64,000 nt of DNA from Falciphora oryzae (lineage: Eukaryota > Ascomycota > Sordariomycetes > Magnaporthales > Magnaporthaceae), in contig JNVV01000054.1 in the NCBI GenBank assembly GCA_000733355.1, positions 59,433 through 123,432 of the forward strand. Reading direction: 5' to 3'. This document shows, piece after piece, positions 11,628 to 23,305 of the stretch. Position 1 is the first letter of the stretch. Each line of letters begins with the position of its first letter. The notes beneath the pieces were generated by a model that saw nothing but the letters and a program-made list of their open reading frames with translations, was not told the origin of the DNA and did no database searches. The translations under genes and the position numbers were made by a program.

Positions 11628-13275
11628 CTATATGCCATGAATCTGGCTGCGGGAGCGTGCTCTCTCTCTCTGCTCCCTCGTCCAGCCAATCTTCCTTCTG
11701 ACGCTTGTCACGGCCACCTTCAGTGACCAATCGCTCCTGGCGTCCGCGTATCCGATCTCCATGACCCAGTAAATGAGCGTCACCAGTCCTATCAGGGGAA
11801 TCGAAACGGCAAAGCACACCCAGAACGACGAGCTCCCCGGCAGGTACGGGTCCGCCATGCCGAAGATGGAGGTCGAGAAGGAGAGCGGGAGGAACACGAC
11901 GCCGAGGATGGTGAGCGCCTTGACGCTACGGGCCTCGCGCCCGGCCCGCTCCGCCTCCTGGAGCGACAGCTCTGCCGACCGGGACGCGGCCCTGTTGCCC
12001 GCCAGGCTGCCGAGCGACGAGACGGCGTCCACCAAGGCCCGGGTGCGCGCACCCAGCTCGCGGTACCTGCGCAAGAGGTGCTGGAAGTCCACAGCGCTGT
12101 TGGCCCAGCCGCGGACGGCGCCGGTGTCCTGGTCGGTACGTAAGGGGACGCCGAGCTGCAGCATGATACCCTCGAGGTCGTCCTGGTACTCGGCGACGCG
12201 GCGCTGCCAGGACTGCATGTCGCTCCAGAGCTCCTCGGCCAGGAAGACGGGGAAGTGCGTGAGGTCCTGCCGCCGGGACAGCTGCCACTGCACCGTGTCG
12301 ATGTTGGCTTGGAGGAATTCAGCCAGTTTGAGGAAATGGCTGGCTATGATCTTTTCTATGAACACGCGGAGCAGTTTGGGGTCTTCAAGGCCACCCAGCG
12401 CACCGGAGTGGTGCTGCAGGTAAAACGACATGTCTTCTAACATCGATGTCCTTGGGGGCCCGCTCCGCGCTTCCATCTGGTTCCAAAGGGGCATAAAGTC
12501 TAGATACCCGGACGCATACGGCGAGGTGGTAACGCCGAACCCCGAGCGCCCAGAGTAATCGGTCAGAATCCGACGAATAGGGGGGTCGCAGAGGATGAGG
12601 CCTGTTGCTGTTAGCTTTGGCACCAAGGCTCAGGGGCAGGGTGTTTACTAAGTACGCACATGCCCAACCGCCCGATTTCGTCGCTTTGCTCCAGAAAGTA
12701 CACTTGCGCCTGCTGATGACGACATCGGAAAGCTCCCCCATAAGCCTGGTCACGGCCATGTGCCGCCCTGATGTGGCGCACACGTTGCGGAAGCCAGGCG
12801 GCCGCGCGGGAAGCACGACAGGCTCGTGGTACTTGAGCGCCACGTGGTTCCTCCCGGAGACGGCAGACGGGAGGAACGGGATGCCGCCGCTCTCTCCGGT
12901 GTGGCGTCCGCCGAAGGGGACCAGCCTCTCGTGGTCGGCGAAGAGCGAGGGGTGGATCTGGAAGTGGTCCCCGAGCACGGCCACGAACTTGTCGCAGAGG
13001 CCCTCGAGGAGGTACACCGAGCGCGAGGGACCACCATCTGGCGCGGTTGTCGCGCTGAGATGGCTGGCGAGATCTGTGGCTTCGGAGTATTCGATGGGTG
13101 CTCCAAAGGATCCGTCAGAGCCGAGCTGGAGGACGCTGAGGCGTGCGTTGGCTTGCCGCCAGGGCGTCCACGTCTCGTCTGGAGGCGGCGGCGAGCCCAG
13201 GACATGTGATTTCTCGATGCGAGGATCGCACGAATATAGCGATTTTGCCAATTTTTCGTATTCGTCTTTTCCCAT
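11628..13275 (-). CDS. CorA-like divalent-cation transporter family protein (about 529 aa)
   Basis: Two exons (13275-12660 and 12601-11628) flank a 58-nt intron with a GTGCGT donor and a CAG acceptor, phase 1. The frame extends upstream to a TTG at 13350, but the first ATG is at 13275. The C-terminus carries two membrane helices separated by a short loop, and the first ends in SIFGMAD, where canonical CorA channels have Gly-Met-Asn. The region before it is a long helical stretch. This fits the fungal CorA/ZntB-like group, often found as accessory genes in Pezizomycotina. The changed GMN signature (Asn to Ala-Asp) means ion selectivity cannot be assumed to be Mg2+. Confidence 0.75.
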
Positions 13276-13674
13276 GATGCGCCGGAGTATGCTGCTCTCT
13301 GGGTTGCAATCTCGTAAACCAGCGGCGCGAACTCTGGTTTTTGACCCCAATTCCTTGGAGCCGCCCAGTTGCTGCCTGGCTAGTTGACCTTTGCATAGCC
13401 ACCGCAGCAGTCTGCCTCCAAAAACGCCTGCCCGAGCCTTACCGAGAAGCGAGGCAGTGTCACGGTTCTACGCATTTGGCGGAGAGCCAGGGAAGGCTGT
13501 AAGCGCAGGCTGCGTCATTGGAGGGAGCCCCGCACTTGAGATCAGAGGCGGGTTCCTGTAAGCACTAATAAGGGGGTATCTGTTATACATCCTTTAGGCA
13601 CCGACGCAGCTGGAAAAGTGATTTATGTTCTCGAATTCAAGTGCACTGTCCCAACGATCACGCTTGTATTCACC

Positions 13675-15969
13675 ATGTCCTCAGAATCCAACAGCCACTA
13701 CTCATCCTACTTACTTCCAACCTCACTGGGCGGCAGTGCCTTGCCAGATGGCACGAGGGCAAACTTGTGGAAAATCCCTGGACTTGACAAGGCGGCATTT
13801 TATGCGGCCGCGCTCTACCTCCATGTTGCCGCCAAGGGGCAGCTCCGGGACTCGGATTTCCACGAAGAGCCCCGCGAGAGCCAGACACCCCAGGAGTACC
13901 GAGATTTCCTCGATCGGTTGGCCGACTGCTTTGCCCGATCAAAGGGCAAGGACGCCCAGGCACACGTGTCTGCGGCAGGAATGGCGCTTGACAGAGAGGA
14001 GCGCAAAATTACCATCTATGTGGCCAAGAACGTCAGTGGCCAAAAGGTCGACGGCACTGCCTACAAGCCCGCCGCGGTTCCCCCAGCCGCGGGGAATGAG
14101 GACAGGGATTTCGCGCAGCAGCTCTGTCAATGGTTCAATGACCTGTCCTGCGGCGAGGCACCCCGTGGGAGCCATGGCGCAGCCGGGACAGGTCCCCGGG
14201 GACCCGCGTGGGACGGCATGCGGCGGCATAATTCATCCCGGCTCGAGTACTACGTGCGCAGGATTGCCGACTGGACGGACGTAGGCCTCCCATACGTATC
14301 CAGATTCGGCCTTACGCACCGGTCCACCATTCAAAATGAAGCCTGGTACGCTGCCAGTCCTGTCATCGAAGCATGCAGGAAAATCGACGTGAGCTCTTCG
14401 GGGGATCCGGTGGTCAAGGACCTGGGAGTCACGCTCGACAGCTGCGCAAGGGCTGCGTCGGAGTGTCGGTCTAAGGGGGGGTTCCGCTTCTTCAGTGCCC
14501 TGGTTGACAGCATCCTCCAGGACGATCTGTACAATGATCAAGAGAAAAGCCTGTGTCGTGTTGTGAAGTGGATCGACTATCTGGGGCGACTCGGCGATAC
14601 TTACTCGGTCTTTCACGATTTTTGCACGGCCTCTGAACGGCGAGGATACGCCTACGAGATTGTGGTCCTAGACTCACCGGTCGAGGAATCGTGGGATGTA
14701 GCGACCTACAAGCACACAATCGAGGCATGGGTCGGCGGGCTTGGGCTCGACGAGGAGCGCCACAACCGCAAGACCAGCAGGGAAGTACTGGCCGACTTCA
14801 CCAGCGCAAGAGGCAGCCGCGGTACAGCACGTGTTCACTGCGAGATTCAACTTGTCCACCACTTCGCCCAGCTCGATACCCCGAGGCCCTTCGACTATAT
14901 TGGGTGCAGCAAAAAGTCGTGCTGGCTGTGTTGGCAACTGCTCGGGCACCACGGGAAATTTACGACCAAGGGCACGCATCGCATGATTTACCCCATGTGG
15001 GCATACCCGGACGACTTCCCACCGGCCGAGTTGGGACTTGCCGCGGCCCTGGCTGCCACCAGCAGGGACATGATGGCCCTGATCCAGGACAAGGCTCTGT
15101 TGAAGAAAGACTTCAGCTCGCGGAAGAACATCACGCACACGTCCCGCCGTGAACCGTATCCTCAGTTTGACGAGACTTCGTCGACAGTGGCCACTTCCTC
15201 GACCATGACCTCTTCGGACGCCCCCACGATGGCTAGCCGAATGGCGGCGTCTTGGAGAAGCAGCATCACGTCTCCGGGCGCTCCGGCTCCCACCCTCGAG
15301 GTGAAGTGGCTTCATTACCTTCCCCTCACACAAGTGCCCTGCATCCGCTTCCCGGCAGCCGGGGACGGCCCAGACGGGCACAGCCCCAGCCCGCGGGTCG
15401 AGTATGTCGACATGTACGATCCGGATAGGTCGAGCGGCGGAAAGCTTTACCACCCCGGTGTTTTGAGTCGCCAGACGGAAATTGAAGGCGGGCTGAAAAA
15501 GGCTTTATTCGAATTCGAACTAGAGCACGCACTACCTCCTCTCCTGCCCTTTCTCCTACAAGTCGTCGAGCGGGAACATGTCGAGAGAATACGCTGGGAG
15601 GCTGCTGAGATCCCAGATATTGAGACCGAAACTTACCGCAAGAATTACGTCGTCATTTTCAGGATGGGGGGTGGCCTGCAGAGAAACCCGTGGTTCTCGA
15701 GCATAATGGCAGAGGGTCAAGGGGGCAAGATCGACGAGGAGGGGTTTCCTTGGTTCGGAGATGTATACGTTTGTGCCCTTGAATCCCGAACAGACGGAGA
15801 CACGGGGCTCTTCGGCCGACAAACGCTCATACAACACGAAGACCAGTTGGATGTCGAGCGATGCGCGAGTCTTCTCACAGAGAGGCTGACTCCCCAGTTC
15901 GGAGCGGCGTTGGCTCACAGAGTAAGAAGGAAGCTGACACTGATTCGGTCGGCGACAGAAGATTACTAG
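13675..15969 (+). CDS. OTT_1508-like deaminase-fold protein (764 aa)
   Basis: This is an intronless gene. The frame opens with a GTG at 13618, and the first ATG is at 13675. The middle of the protein holds a zinc-deaminase-like signature. VHCEIQL gives His388-Cys-Glu390, and GCSKKSCWLC gives Cys411, Cys416 and Cys419, matching the H-x-E plus C-x-x-C arrangement of OTT_1508-type nucleic-acid/nucleotide deaminase domains found in fungi. The N-terminal about 380 residues are helical and poorly recognisable. The C-terminal about 280 residues follow a Ser/Thr-rich linker and look like a separate folded domain. The family is related to polymorphic-toxin deaminases but is widespread and uncharacterised in fungi. 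The substrate is unknown. Catalysis is plausible because the zinc ligands and the proton-shuttle Glu are present. Confidence 0.65.
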   Translation: MSSESNSHYSSYLLPTSLGGSALPDGTRANLWKIPGLDKAAFYAAALYLHVAAKGQLRDSDFHEEPRESQTPQEYRDFLDRLADCFARSKGKDAQAHVSAAGMALDREERKITIYVAKNVSGQKVDGTAYKPAAVPPAAGNEDRDFAQQLCQWFNDLSCGEAPRGSHGAAGTGPRGPAWDGMRRHNSSRLEYYVRRIADWTDVGLPYVSRFGLTHRSTIQNEAWYAASPVIEACRKIDVSSSGDPVVKDLGVTLDSCARAASECRSKGGFRFFSALVDSILQDDLYNDQEKSLCRVVKWIDYLGRLGDTYSVFHDFCTASERRGYAYEIVVLDSPVEESWDVATYKHTIEAWVGGLGLDEERHNRKTSREVLADFTSARGSRGTARVHCEIQLVHHFAQLDTPRPFDYIGCSKKSCWLCWQLLGHHGKFTTKGTHRMIYPMWAYPDDFPPAELGLAAALAATSRDMMALIQDKALLKKDFSSRKNITHTSRREPYPQFDETSSTVATSSTMTSSDAPTMASRMAASWRSSITSPGAPAPTLEVKWLHYLPLTQVPCIRFPAAGDGPDGHSPSPRVEYVDMYDPDRSSGGKLYHPGVLSRQTEIEGGLKKALFEFELEHALPPLLPFLLQVVEREHVERIRWEAAEIPDIETETYRKNYVVIFRMGGGLQRNPWFSSIMAEGQGGKIDEEGFPWFGDVYVCALESRTDGDTGLFGRQTLIQHEDQLDVERCASLLTERLTPQFGAALAHRVRRKLTLIRSATEDY

Positions 15970-16499
15970 CAAAGACAGAAGACTAGGTACGCAACGGAAA
16001 TGTCAAGATGTATAGGCCCTCGGATCATGTCGGGCGTCCCGTTTTCTACACAGATCCGGCAGGTCAGGGGGCTGCGGCCAGAGTGCACGATGGAATTTGA
16101 TGCTGTCCAAAGATGCTCGGCAGGGGTTCGCAGTGGGGGTAGGCCCTGTGCTGGATGCGGGTTTCTGCCTGCCGCGGTGGTGTGGGGACTCTTCAATCTC
16201 GCCTCAACTCACATTTCACCTGTGCTCACATCGAATTGGGCTCAAAGTGGGCAGACACTCACTCACAGAACGTGAACCATCATTAATCGATGTGCGCCTC
16301 AACACCGAACAAACCATGCGTAGGTGGCCTGCTGCTGCCCATATATCCTTCCGTCAACCCCCACGCCATCATTCGTCGTCCGTCATTACTACTAGTACAG
16401 ATTCTGCTGCCAATCTGCAGGCGATTTGGAAACGAGAAACACCAGGTTCAAGACAAAGAAAGCCCCGTGGTTCCCAGCCACCGGTCCAGTCTGCCCTGC
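15970..16499. other. intergenic region between convergent genes
   Basis: These 530 bases separate the 3' ends of the deaminase-like and CFEM genes. I see no gene or clear repeat. Confidence 0.4.
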
Positions 16500-18352
16500 T
16501 CAACCACCCCTTGCATGGCCTGGGGCTGTCCCCACATGATCTGCGTTGTGCCCGCCCCTGTCCCTGTCCCCGTCCCTGTCGACCGAGGTGACAGTCGCCG
16601 TGGTAAATGACGACATGGTGGACTTGGTCGCCATCTGCGAGCTCGTGCTGGCGGTGCTGTTGCTAAAGTTGGTCTCCCTGAGCTCGATGGCGCGGCTGTC
16701 CTGCGTCTGGCGCGACGCCCCGCCGCGCAGGTTGGGCCTGAACTCGGCCGAGCCGTTGATGGACGACAGCCGCTGCCGGAACGTGCGCCCCCTCGCCGAC
16801 TCGATGGCCAGCAGCCCGCCCGGGTCCTTGGTCGGGAACATGACGCGCACCAGCACGCGCACCAGCACGCGGATCGCGGGCAGGCTGATGACCAGCACCG
16901 ACACGGCGATCTCGATGCCCGACCAGACGAGCGCGTCGGTCGCGTCCCACGTCGGGTTGCGGCTGTCGCCAAACTTGATGACGTACTGCATGCGCACGCA
17001 GCTCGTGATGAGGACGAAGATGCCCAGCCCGAACATGCCCGCCGCCTTGCCGCGGATCCGCCGGTCCAGCTTGTACACGACGGGGATGGGGATTGACAGG
17101 ACGGCGAAGTCGAGCACGATGCTGACGCCGGCCACCGACAGCGCCAGCGCGTTGATGTTGATGCACCGACGGTCGCCCGCCAGGAACGCCAGCCCCTGCG
17201 TCCAGCCCTCCCAGAAGACGCTGACGGGGACGCACTGAAACACCTGCATCAGCAGCAGCGTCGTCGTCGACACCACCACCACGCCCAGCGTCACGAAGGC
17301 GACGCGCCGCACCTCCTGGTGCGTGAACACGCGCAGGTAGAAGCACAGCATCGACGCCTTGGTCAGCCCCAGCAGCACCACGTAAAACGCCTCCCCCGCG
17401 TAGAAGACCTTGAGCGACTCAGTGACGGCGCTCGGCTCCACGAACCATATGTCGATGCTAGGTGACCGGTAGTTCCATGTCAGTGTGAGTTTGAGAGGAA
17501 CGGTAGTGGCAGATGCTACGCACCCAAACGCTAGATGGCCCGCTAAGACACACGAACATACTCCAATGTCAGCGCCAATGCCTCATCGATCTCCTGGAGA
17601 TGCAAGCGCAAGCCTAAGCCGTGCAAGTACTAACCGTAGTGGCCGCAAAACAAGAATGCCATGTACAATGGCTATGATGGAAGAAAGCTTTGTCAGCCTC
17701 GCGCAGGTCCTGCGACGCCCAGACAGCAGCTCCGAGACCCCGCCATCGTCCGTCTTACCAGTATGGCCACCGTTATCCAGTCGTCCAGCCCGGTGCGGTC
17801 CATGGTGTACCATCGCGAGAATATGCGCAGGCAGATGGACAGCAGCGCGATGCCGTGCAGGACGCCCGCGGCGTGGATGTCGGCCTTGCGGAGCCGGAGC
17901 GGGAGATCGCAGACCTGGGCCTGGACCAGTCCCGTTTCTTGCTTTTGCGTCAGTATTCCTCCCCCTCTCTTATCCCCCTCTGCGCGCGTTCGTTGCTCTT
18001 ACTAATGGCGTCTGGGCCGGTGCAGTTGGCCAAGACGCAGTCCTGGACCAGTCCATACAGGTCTTGATTGCCGCAGAGGCACGTCGTGTTGGTCACCGAG
18101 TTGCATGGCGAGCCGGGGACGGACTGCAAAATGCAGGTCACCTAGAGGATGTGTCCGGTAGTCGCAAAGTAAGCATCGCCGCTGCCATAGGGAAACTGGC
18201 TCTCCTCCCTCCTCCCCCTTCTCGCGTCCACGTACCCCGCAGGCCGGAGTTTGCGCGATGGCTTGGCTGATTGGTATCCCCGCCAGACATAGTGTCGCGA
18301 AGGACGCCATCAAGGACAGGAAGACAAAGAGAGGAGAGCCTAATAGCCTCAT
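16500..18352 (-). CDS. CFEM-rhodopsin-type integral membrane protein, Pth11-like (about 477 aa)
   Basis: My model has five exons: 18352-18236, 18141-18003, 17937-17759, 17671-17631 and 17457-16500. These total 1434 nt and stay in frame. The ATG at 18352 opens a strong signal peptide (FVFLSLMASFATLCLAG). A CFEM domain follows with eight cysteines; the last spacing (Cys, 15 residues, Cys) is only correct if intron 2 ends 11 bases after its TACTGAC branch point. Seven membrane helices of the fungal rhodopsin-like domain follow, with DDWITVAIL, a DIWF motif and LTKASMLCFYLRVF. The tail is Ser/Thr-rich and cytosolic. Pth11-type receptors sense host or surface cues upstream of G-proteins. The small fourth exon and its donor (GTACTT, or GTTAGT with other splicing) are the least certain part. 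Confidence 0.75.
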
Positions 18353-20263
18353 CTTGGTCGAGGGCAGGACACCCAATGTTGTGTGGGGCACGCCGCTGCC
18401 CAGCATCGGTTGGCGGGCTGTCGTATAGTGGCCGCCTCTCGCTTTTTTCCCCTCCCGCTCTTCCTTTCTCTCGTTTCCCTCTCTTGAGTGAAGACCCGTT
18501 GGTCGGAAGAAAAGCACGTGGCCGGATGCGGAGGGTCGGACAAGGTACTGCGTAAAAAGAGGCGGCAGTTTGCTCGACGGGGGACAAGGAGGGGCGGTTA
18601 GTTACTATGACACGCGGCGGTTTGCTTGTTTGCTTGTTTGCGTTTTCCCCGCCGGTATCCGGGGGTGTGCAAAAGTAAGAGGAGAGGGCAGTAGGGCTGG
18701 ACGGTGGAGCAAACAAAAGGACGGCTTCCAGGACGGGAATGCTGCAAGAGGATGCCGACGGCGTTTCCTTTTTAAAAGAAGGGATGGTCCCTCCTCCCCG
18801 TGGTCGCGGCCCCGTCCGATCATCTTTCTTTTCAGAAAAGCAGATTTGATGCAGGTCAGGCAGATCAGCACCAATACTTCACTCCTCCGAATGCACACCA
18901 CGCGCACATGGCAGCAGACGGCCCCCCATGTTACCCTGACGCTTGCTAAAGGGAATCATCATGTAAGCTAAAAGAGCTCCTGGGACGTGGGTTAGAGTTG
19001 GGGGTCGGGTGGCGTTCGGCGATATATTCGCATGAAGCTGCTGCTGTAGGAGGGAAGGGTTGCCTCTCCACATGGCCTGCCTTGGCGTGGCGGACTGTTC
19101 CTGTTGGGGCAGACATCAGATATTCAGGCTGGAGCACGGCCGGGTTGGCCGTAGGAAGCTTTGCCTGTATCCGGTCTGCGTTCCCGGGGAACACACGGGC
19201 AGGTTTTTGACTCGGACACCGACATGAGGCACGCACGCATATGCAGCCGCGAAATGGGAGTGACAAGGCCTCCTAGCACACGACGCAGCCACACACACCC
19301 TCATGTTGCTCGCCGTCCTCGTCCTGCTGTTCCTCTCCGGCTGTCAAGCAAGCCATGATGGGCCGGATCTGGCAAAAGCCACGCCACCAAAGAAACCCAT
19401 CCCCGCCGCCGCACCTAGCTAACAAGCCCCCCCTCTCCGGCACACTCGCCGGCCGAACGCACTACTACCACCCGCAGCGCTCACAACGCCCCGGCGTTTA
19501 TACGCCCTACTGCCGATCGCCCGCTTACCAACAAGGAGCGCCGGAATGCGGCCCGACCCCCGCGTGCCTTCGGGTTTAATTTGTTAGCCGCCTCGATAGC
19601 AGCACAATAGCCTGGTGTAGATAAGCTTAGGTAGCGCTAGCACGTCGTATGTCCCTAGGGAGGCAGGGACTGGTAGATCCCGACTCCACCGACGTTAAAT
19701 ATACTCCTCCTCCTCCTCCGGCGTTCACCACCGAAAATCGAGCGAAAAAAAAATAAAAGAGTGCAGAGGATGTTTTAGGACAGCCACTTTGCAATAAGAG
19801 AAGGTCAAAGGGCTCATGACCTGTGCGAGGTGCAGGAAACGGTGCACCAAGGATGCCATGTTCCATCCTGGAAACGGAAGGGCTGTCTAGGGTAGCGAGA
19901 TGCCAGGTCTACCTACGGGTTCGGGCCCGTGCATAGGTGCCTCAGGCATGTCAAACACAACGCCTTGGTCCTCAGCCGCACGAGATAACCCCACCCGGTG
20001 ATGTTCTCCTTTCCCCTCGATCACCTTCCACGATCACGCACAAGGCTGCTCACGTACCAGAGTATAGCACGTTGTACGGCGTTCTTACGCTCGTTTGACG
20101 TGTATCTCCTGCGTTACCCTAGAAGCAGCTTGGGAATAGCGGAACTCGGAACATCACGGTTGCCGTGCCGTACATACCCACATTGTTTCCTGCGCCCACT
20201 TTGCATACAGCAGGTGTAATATCTCAGAACTCACGGCAAGGGTTTCAACTCAGGACCATCGTC
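18353..20263. other. intergenic region, start of the repeat-rich part
   Basis: This is the promoter side of the CFEM gene, then sequence without supported genes. It holds one copy of a dispersed repeat at 19437-19529. ORFs here are short and unconvincing. Confidence 0.4.
19437..19529 (+). repeat. dispersed repeat family C, copy 1
   Basis: About 95 bases match, in inverted orientation, the sequence at 25182-25279 (shared landmarks: CCGGCACAC, ACTACCACCCGCAGCG, CAACGCCCCGGCGT, GCCGATCGCCCGC). Differences are mostly transitions. The parent element is not identifiable from these pieces. Confidence 0.6.
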
Positions 20264-23200
20264 ATGTATTCTGCATTGGCAAGCGCTTCACGGCTGAAGC
20301 CCGAGATTCGGCTGGCGCAAGAAGTTTCGGAGTTCGAGGCCGCCCTGTCCGACGAGCAGAAAGCGACCTTCCGTTCCTACAATCCCAAGCGCTGGCATCA
20401 CCGTTAGATATTGGTGACACCATGGTACTAACGGCTGAGATTGACAGTCTCGCTGCCGGAAGGGGACACCGTGGAGGTGTTTCGGGCCTCGCTTCAGCAA
20501 TATCCTACAGACCATCCAACAGTTCGCCGCTCTTGGGGATGTCGTGCTAGGCGCTTCTCAGAATATAGTTGCTTGCGGCGTCTGGTCACTCGTGCGGATG
20601 ACGTTACTCGTAAGTTAATATCTTAACCCCACTTGTTTTCTCTCGTATTAACATTTTTGTAGTTGGTGGTAAACTTCCATTCCTACTTCGATAAGCTGTC
20701 GACTCTCCTTATGGCCATCGGACGGTCGGCTCCCCGCTATCAAATAATGGCTTTGCTCTACCCACAATCCAAAAAGCTACAATCATACCTATGCGAATAC
20801 TTCATTGTGGTTATCCGTCTTTGCCACCAGCACCTGAAATTAATACAAAAGCCGGCATTCGGACAGCTTATGTCGTTCCTTAGCGAATCAGATTTGAAAA
20901 CCTACCAGTCGGATTGCGATTTATGGGCGTCTTCGATCAAAAAGGAGGTAAATGCACTAATGGCGAAGGATCTTGCGGAGCAGGGCTCCCGAACCAAAGT
21001 TCTTCTCAAGTTCTCGAAGTCAAAGTCGCATCACAAAAAGTCCAAAGCATATCTTCGCATCCTCAACTCTTGCTCGGCATACGACTACCAAAAGGCATGG
21101 AATGCGACACGAAAGGTCGGATATGCCACCCTGCTCAACCGAACTCACGAATACCAACACTGGAAAGTCCAACCCAGTTCTTGCACACTTATATGCACTG
21201 GCAAACTGGGATCCGGCAAATCCGTCCTGCTGGCCAACATGGTCGATGATCTCAACCTCCATATTCAAAATGAGCGGCTTCCGGTCGCCTACTTCTTTTG
21301 TCAGCACGACAATCCCGAGAGTCTACAAGCACGTACAATCATGGGCTGCCTGGCTCGGCAGTTGCTGGGTCCATTTCCCGGCCCTGCCGGGCTTGAAGAC
21401 TTACCGGCGCGACATCCCCGACAATGGACCTTAATGGGGTTACGAGTTTACTCCTAAAGGTCCTGCCACCAAAAGCCTACTTCGTCATTGATGGGCTAGA
21501 TGAATGCGACGGCCATCAGAGGCAGAGCTTGATTGACGGATTGCGACAACTTCAAAAAGCATCCTCCCTCCTGGTCTGTATTTCGTTCAAAATTGATGCC
21601 GACACTGCCTTAAGATTACGCACAGGGCATTTCGCTAGACCTAGCGTTTTTCAAATTCCCGACGACAATCCCGACGTCAGGGGATTCATCACTGCAGAGT
21701 TGGAGATGCGCGTAAGGTCTGGAGAGCTGAAGATAGGGGAACCAACCCTTATCCTAGAGATCGAGGATTCTCTGGTGCAAGGCGCCCCAGGGAATGTTCC
21801 TCTGGGTGGCTCTTCAAATCAAGTCTTTGTGCACCGTGAAGACCGACGAGGCAATTCGACAAGCCTTGGCCGACCTACCGAAAGATCTCCCAAGCACCTT
21901 TTCTCGCATTCTACGGAAATCGGAAACGCTTGGGAAGGACTACCAACGACAAACATTCAAACTTGTCATCGCGGCTTAGCGTCCCCTAACAACAGACGAA
22001 CTACGAGAAGCTCTTAGCGTCAAGCCGGGGAATACGGATTGGAAACCGGCCCAACTTCTCAACGATTCAGCATTGGCCTGCTGCGGAAGTCTTGTCACTG
22101 TCGATGAAGAAGATTTAACCGTACGATTGGTGCATCACAGCGTCAAATAATTCCTACTTGGCGGGTTTGGAGGCTCATCTGGCGGGATGTTTACCCTCGA
22201 AAGTGCAATGAGGACGATGGGAGACATCATTGTCACCTACCTCAATTACGGTGTCTTCGACAATCAGCTATCCACTAAGGTGGTTCCGCGAGTAATGGCC
22301 GGGACAGCGTCATTCAAAATCATCCAGTCAACCTTGGATGCCTCAAGCCGTGTTCAGGAGGCTGCATCACGTCTTCTAAAATCTCGAAAGCAATCCGATT
22401 GCAATATCGCCAACGTTCTTGTGGATGAGAGCAAGTGTTTCAACGCGCATTATACGAATCAATTCGACTTCTTCCCTTATGCGAAGTCGTAACGTGGTTC
22501 ATCAGCGAGTGCCACACATCAGCGAGTGCCACACATCAGCGAGTGCCACACATCAGCGAGTGCCACACTTCAAAATCCCATATTAAACAGCGTTTTCTTC
22601 AATTAAATAACTCGCTCAATTTGGGGCCAAATTCTACCAAAATTAAAACGGTTATATTTAACTTTATAAAGATTATAATTTGAATTTTCCGCATTTTTAT
22701 TGTTACCCTTTTTAGGTTACTTTACATATTTACACAGTATAATACACAGTGTGGCAAACTAACCATAAAGGAGTGGTAATAAAAATGCGGAAAATTCAAA
22801 TTATAATCTTTATAAAGTTAAATATAACCGTTTTAATTTTGGTAGAATTTAGCTCCAAATTGAGCGAGTTATTTAATTGAAGAAAACGCCGTTTAATATG
22901 GGATTTTGAAGTGTGGCACTCGCTGATGTGTGGCACTCGCTGATGAACCACGTTATTGGTTTCAGCACATTATGAGTATTCCAAAGGAGGAGCCCGTAAT
23001 ATATGGACTACTTCTTAAAGCACTAAGGGAGAGGATAATTAACATGAATGTGGAAGATGAAAATGGCTCGACGCCGCTCCAATGGGCTGCCGAGAACGGG
23101 CACGAGGCGGTCGCGAGGCTGCTGGTCGACAAGGGCGCCGACAAGGAGGCGAAAGACGGCGACGGGCTTACGCCGTTGCACCTGGCCGCGGTGAACGGGT

Positions 23201-23280
23201 ATAAGGCGGTTGCGAAGCTGCTGGCCGACATGGGCACCGATATGGAGTACTTGGTGTCTTTCCCAGCTATCACGGGGTAG
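20264..23280 (+). pseudogene. NACHT-ankyrin (NLR-like) pseudogene, interrupted by a MITE
   Basis: This is a broken fungal NLR-like gene. The ATG at 20264 opens the usual helical N-terminal domain; an intron with a GTAAGT donor fits 20610-20662. The NACHT P-loop (GKLGSGKS, near 21207-21227) and Walker B (YFVIDGLDEC, near 21479-21508) are intact. Ankyrin repeats (STPLQWAAENGHEAVARLL, TPLHLAAVNGYKAVAKLL) encode the C-terminus to a stop at 23278-23280. Damage includes frame breaks near 20400 and 21420, a one-base insertion near 21793, a TAG at 21977-21979, a TAA at 22148-22150, and a 462-bp element at 22492-22953. Both stops fit Gln codons changed by C to T. Intact relatives trigger incompatibility or defence-like death on ligand binding; this copy cannot make a full protein. 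Confidence 0.85.
22492..22953. mobile_element. Tc1/mariner-type MITE with long terminal inverted repeats
   Basis: The element is 462 bp and non-coding, with inverted ends of about 180-210 bp starting ACGTGGTTCATCAGCGAG on the left and its complement on the right. It is flanked by TA on both sides (22490-22491 and 22954-22955), the target duplication of Tc1/mariner elements. A 17-bp unit (ATCAGCGAGTGCCACAC) is repeated four times in the left arm but twice in the right. The arms otherwise differ at only a few positions. The unique centre is about 50-60 bp near 22700-22765. With no transposase gene it would depend on one encoded elsewhere. Confidence 0.85.
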
Positions 23281-23305
23281 TGGCTGTCATAGCCGCCAGA
23301 AGGGG

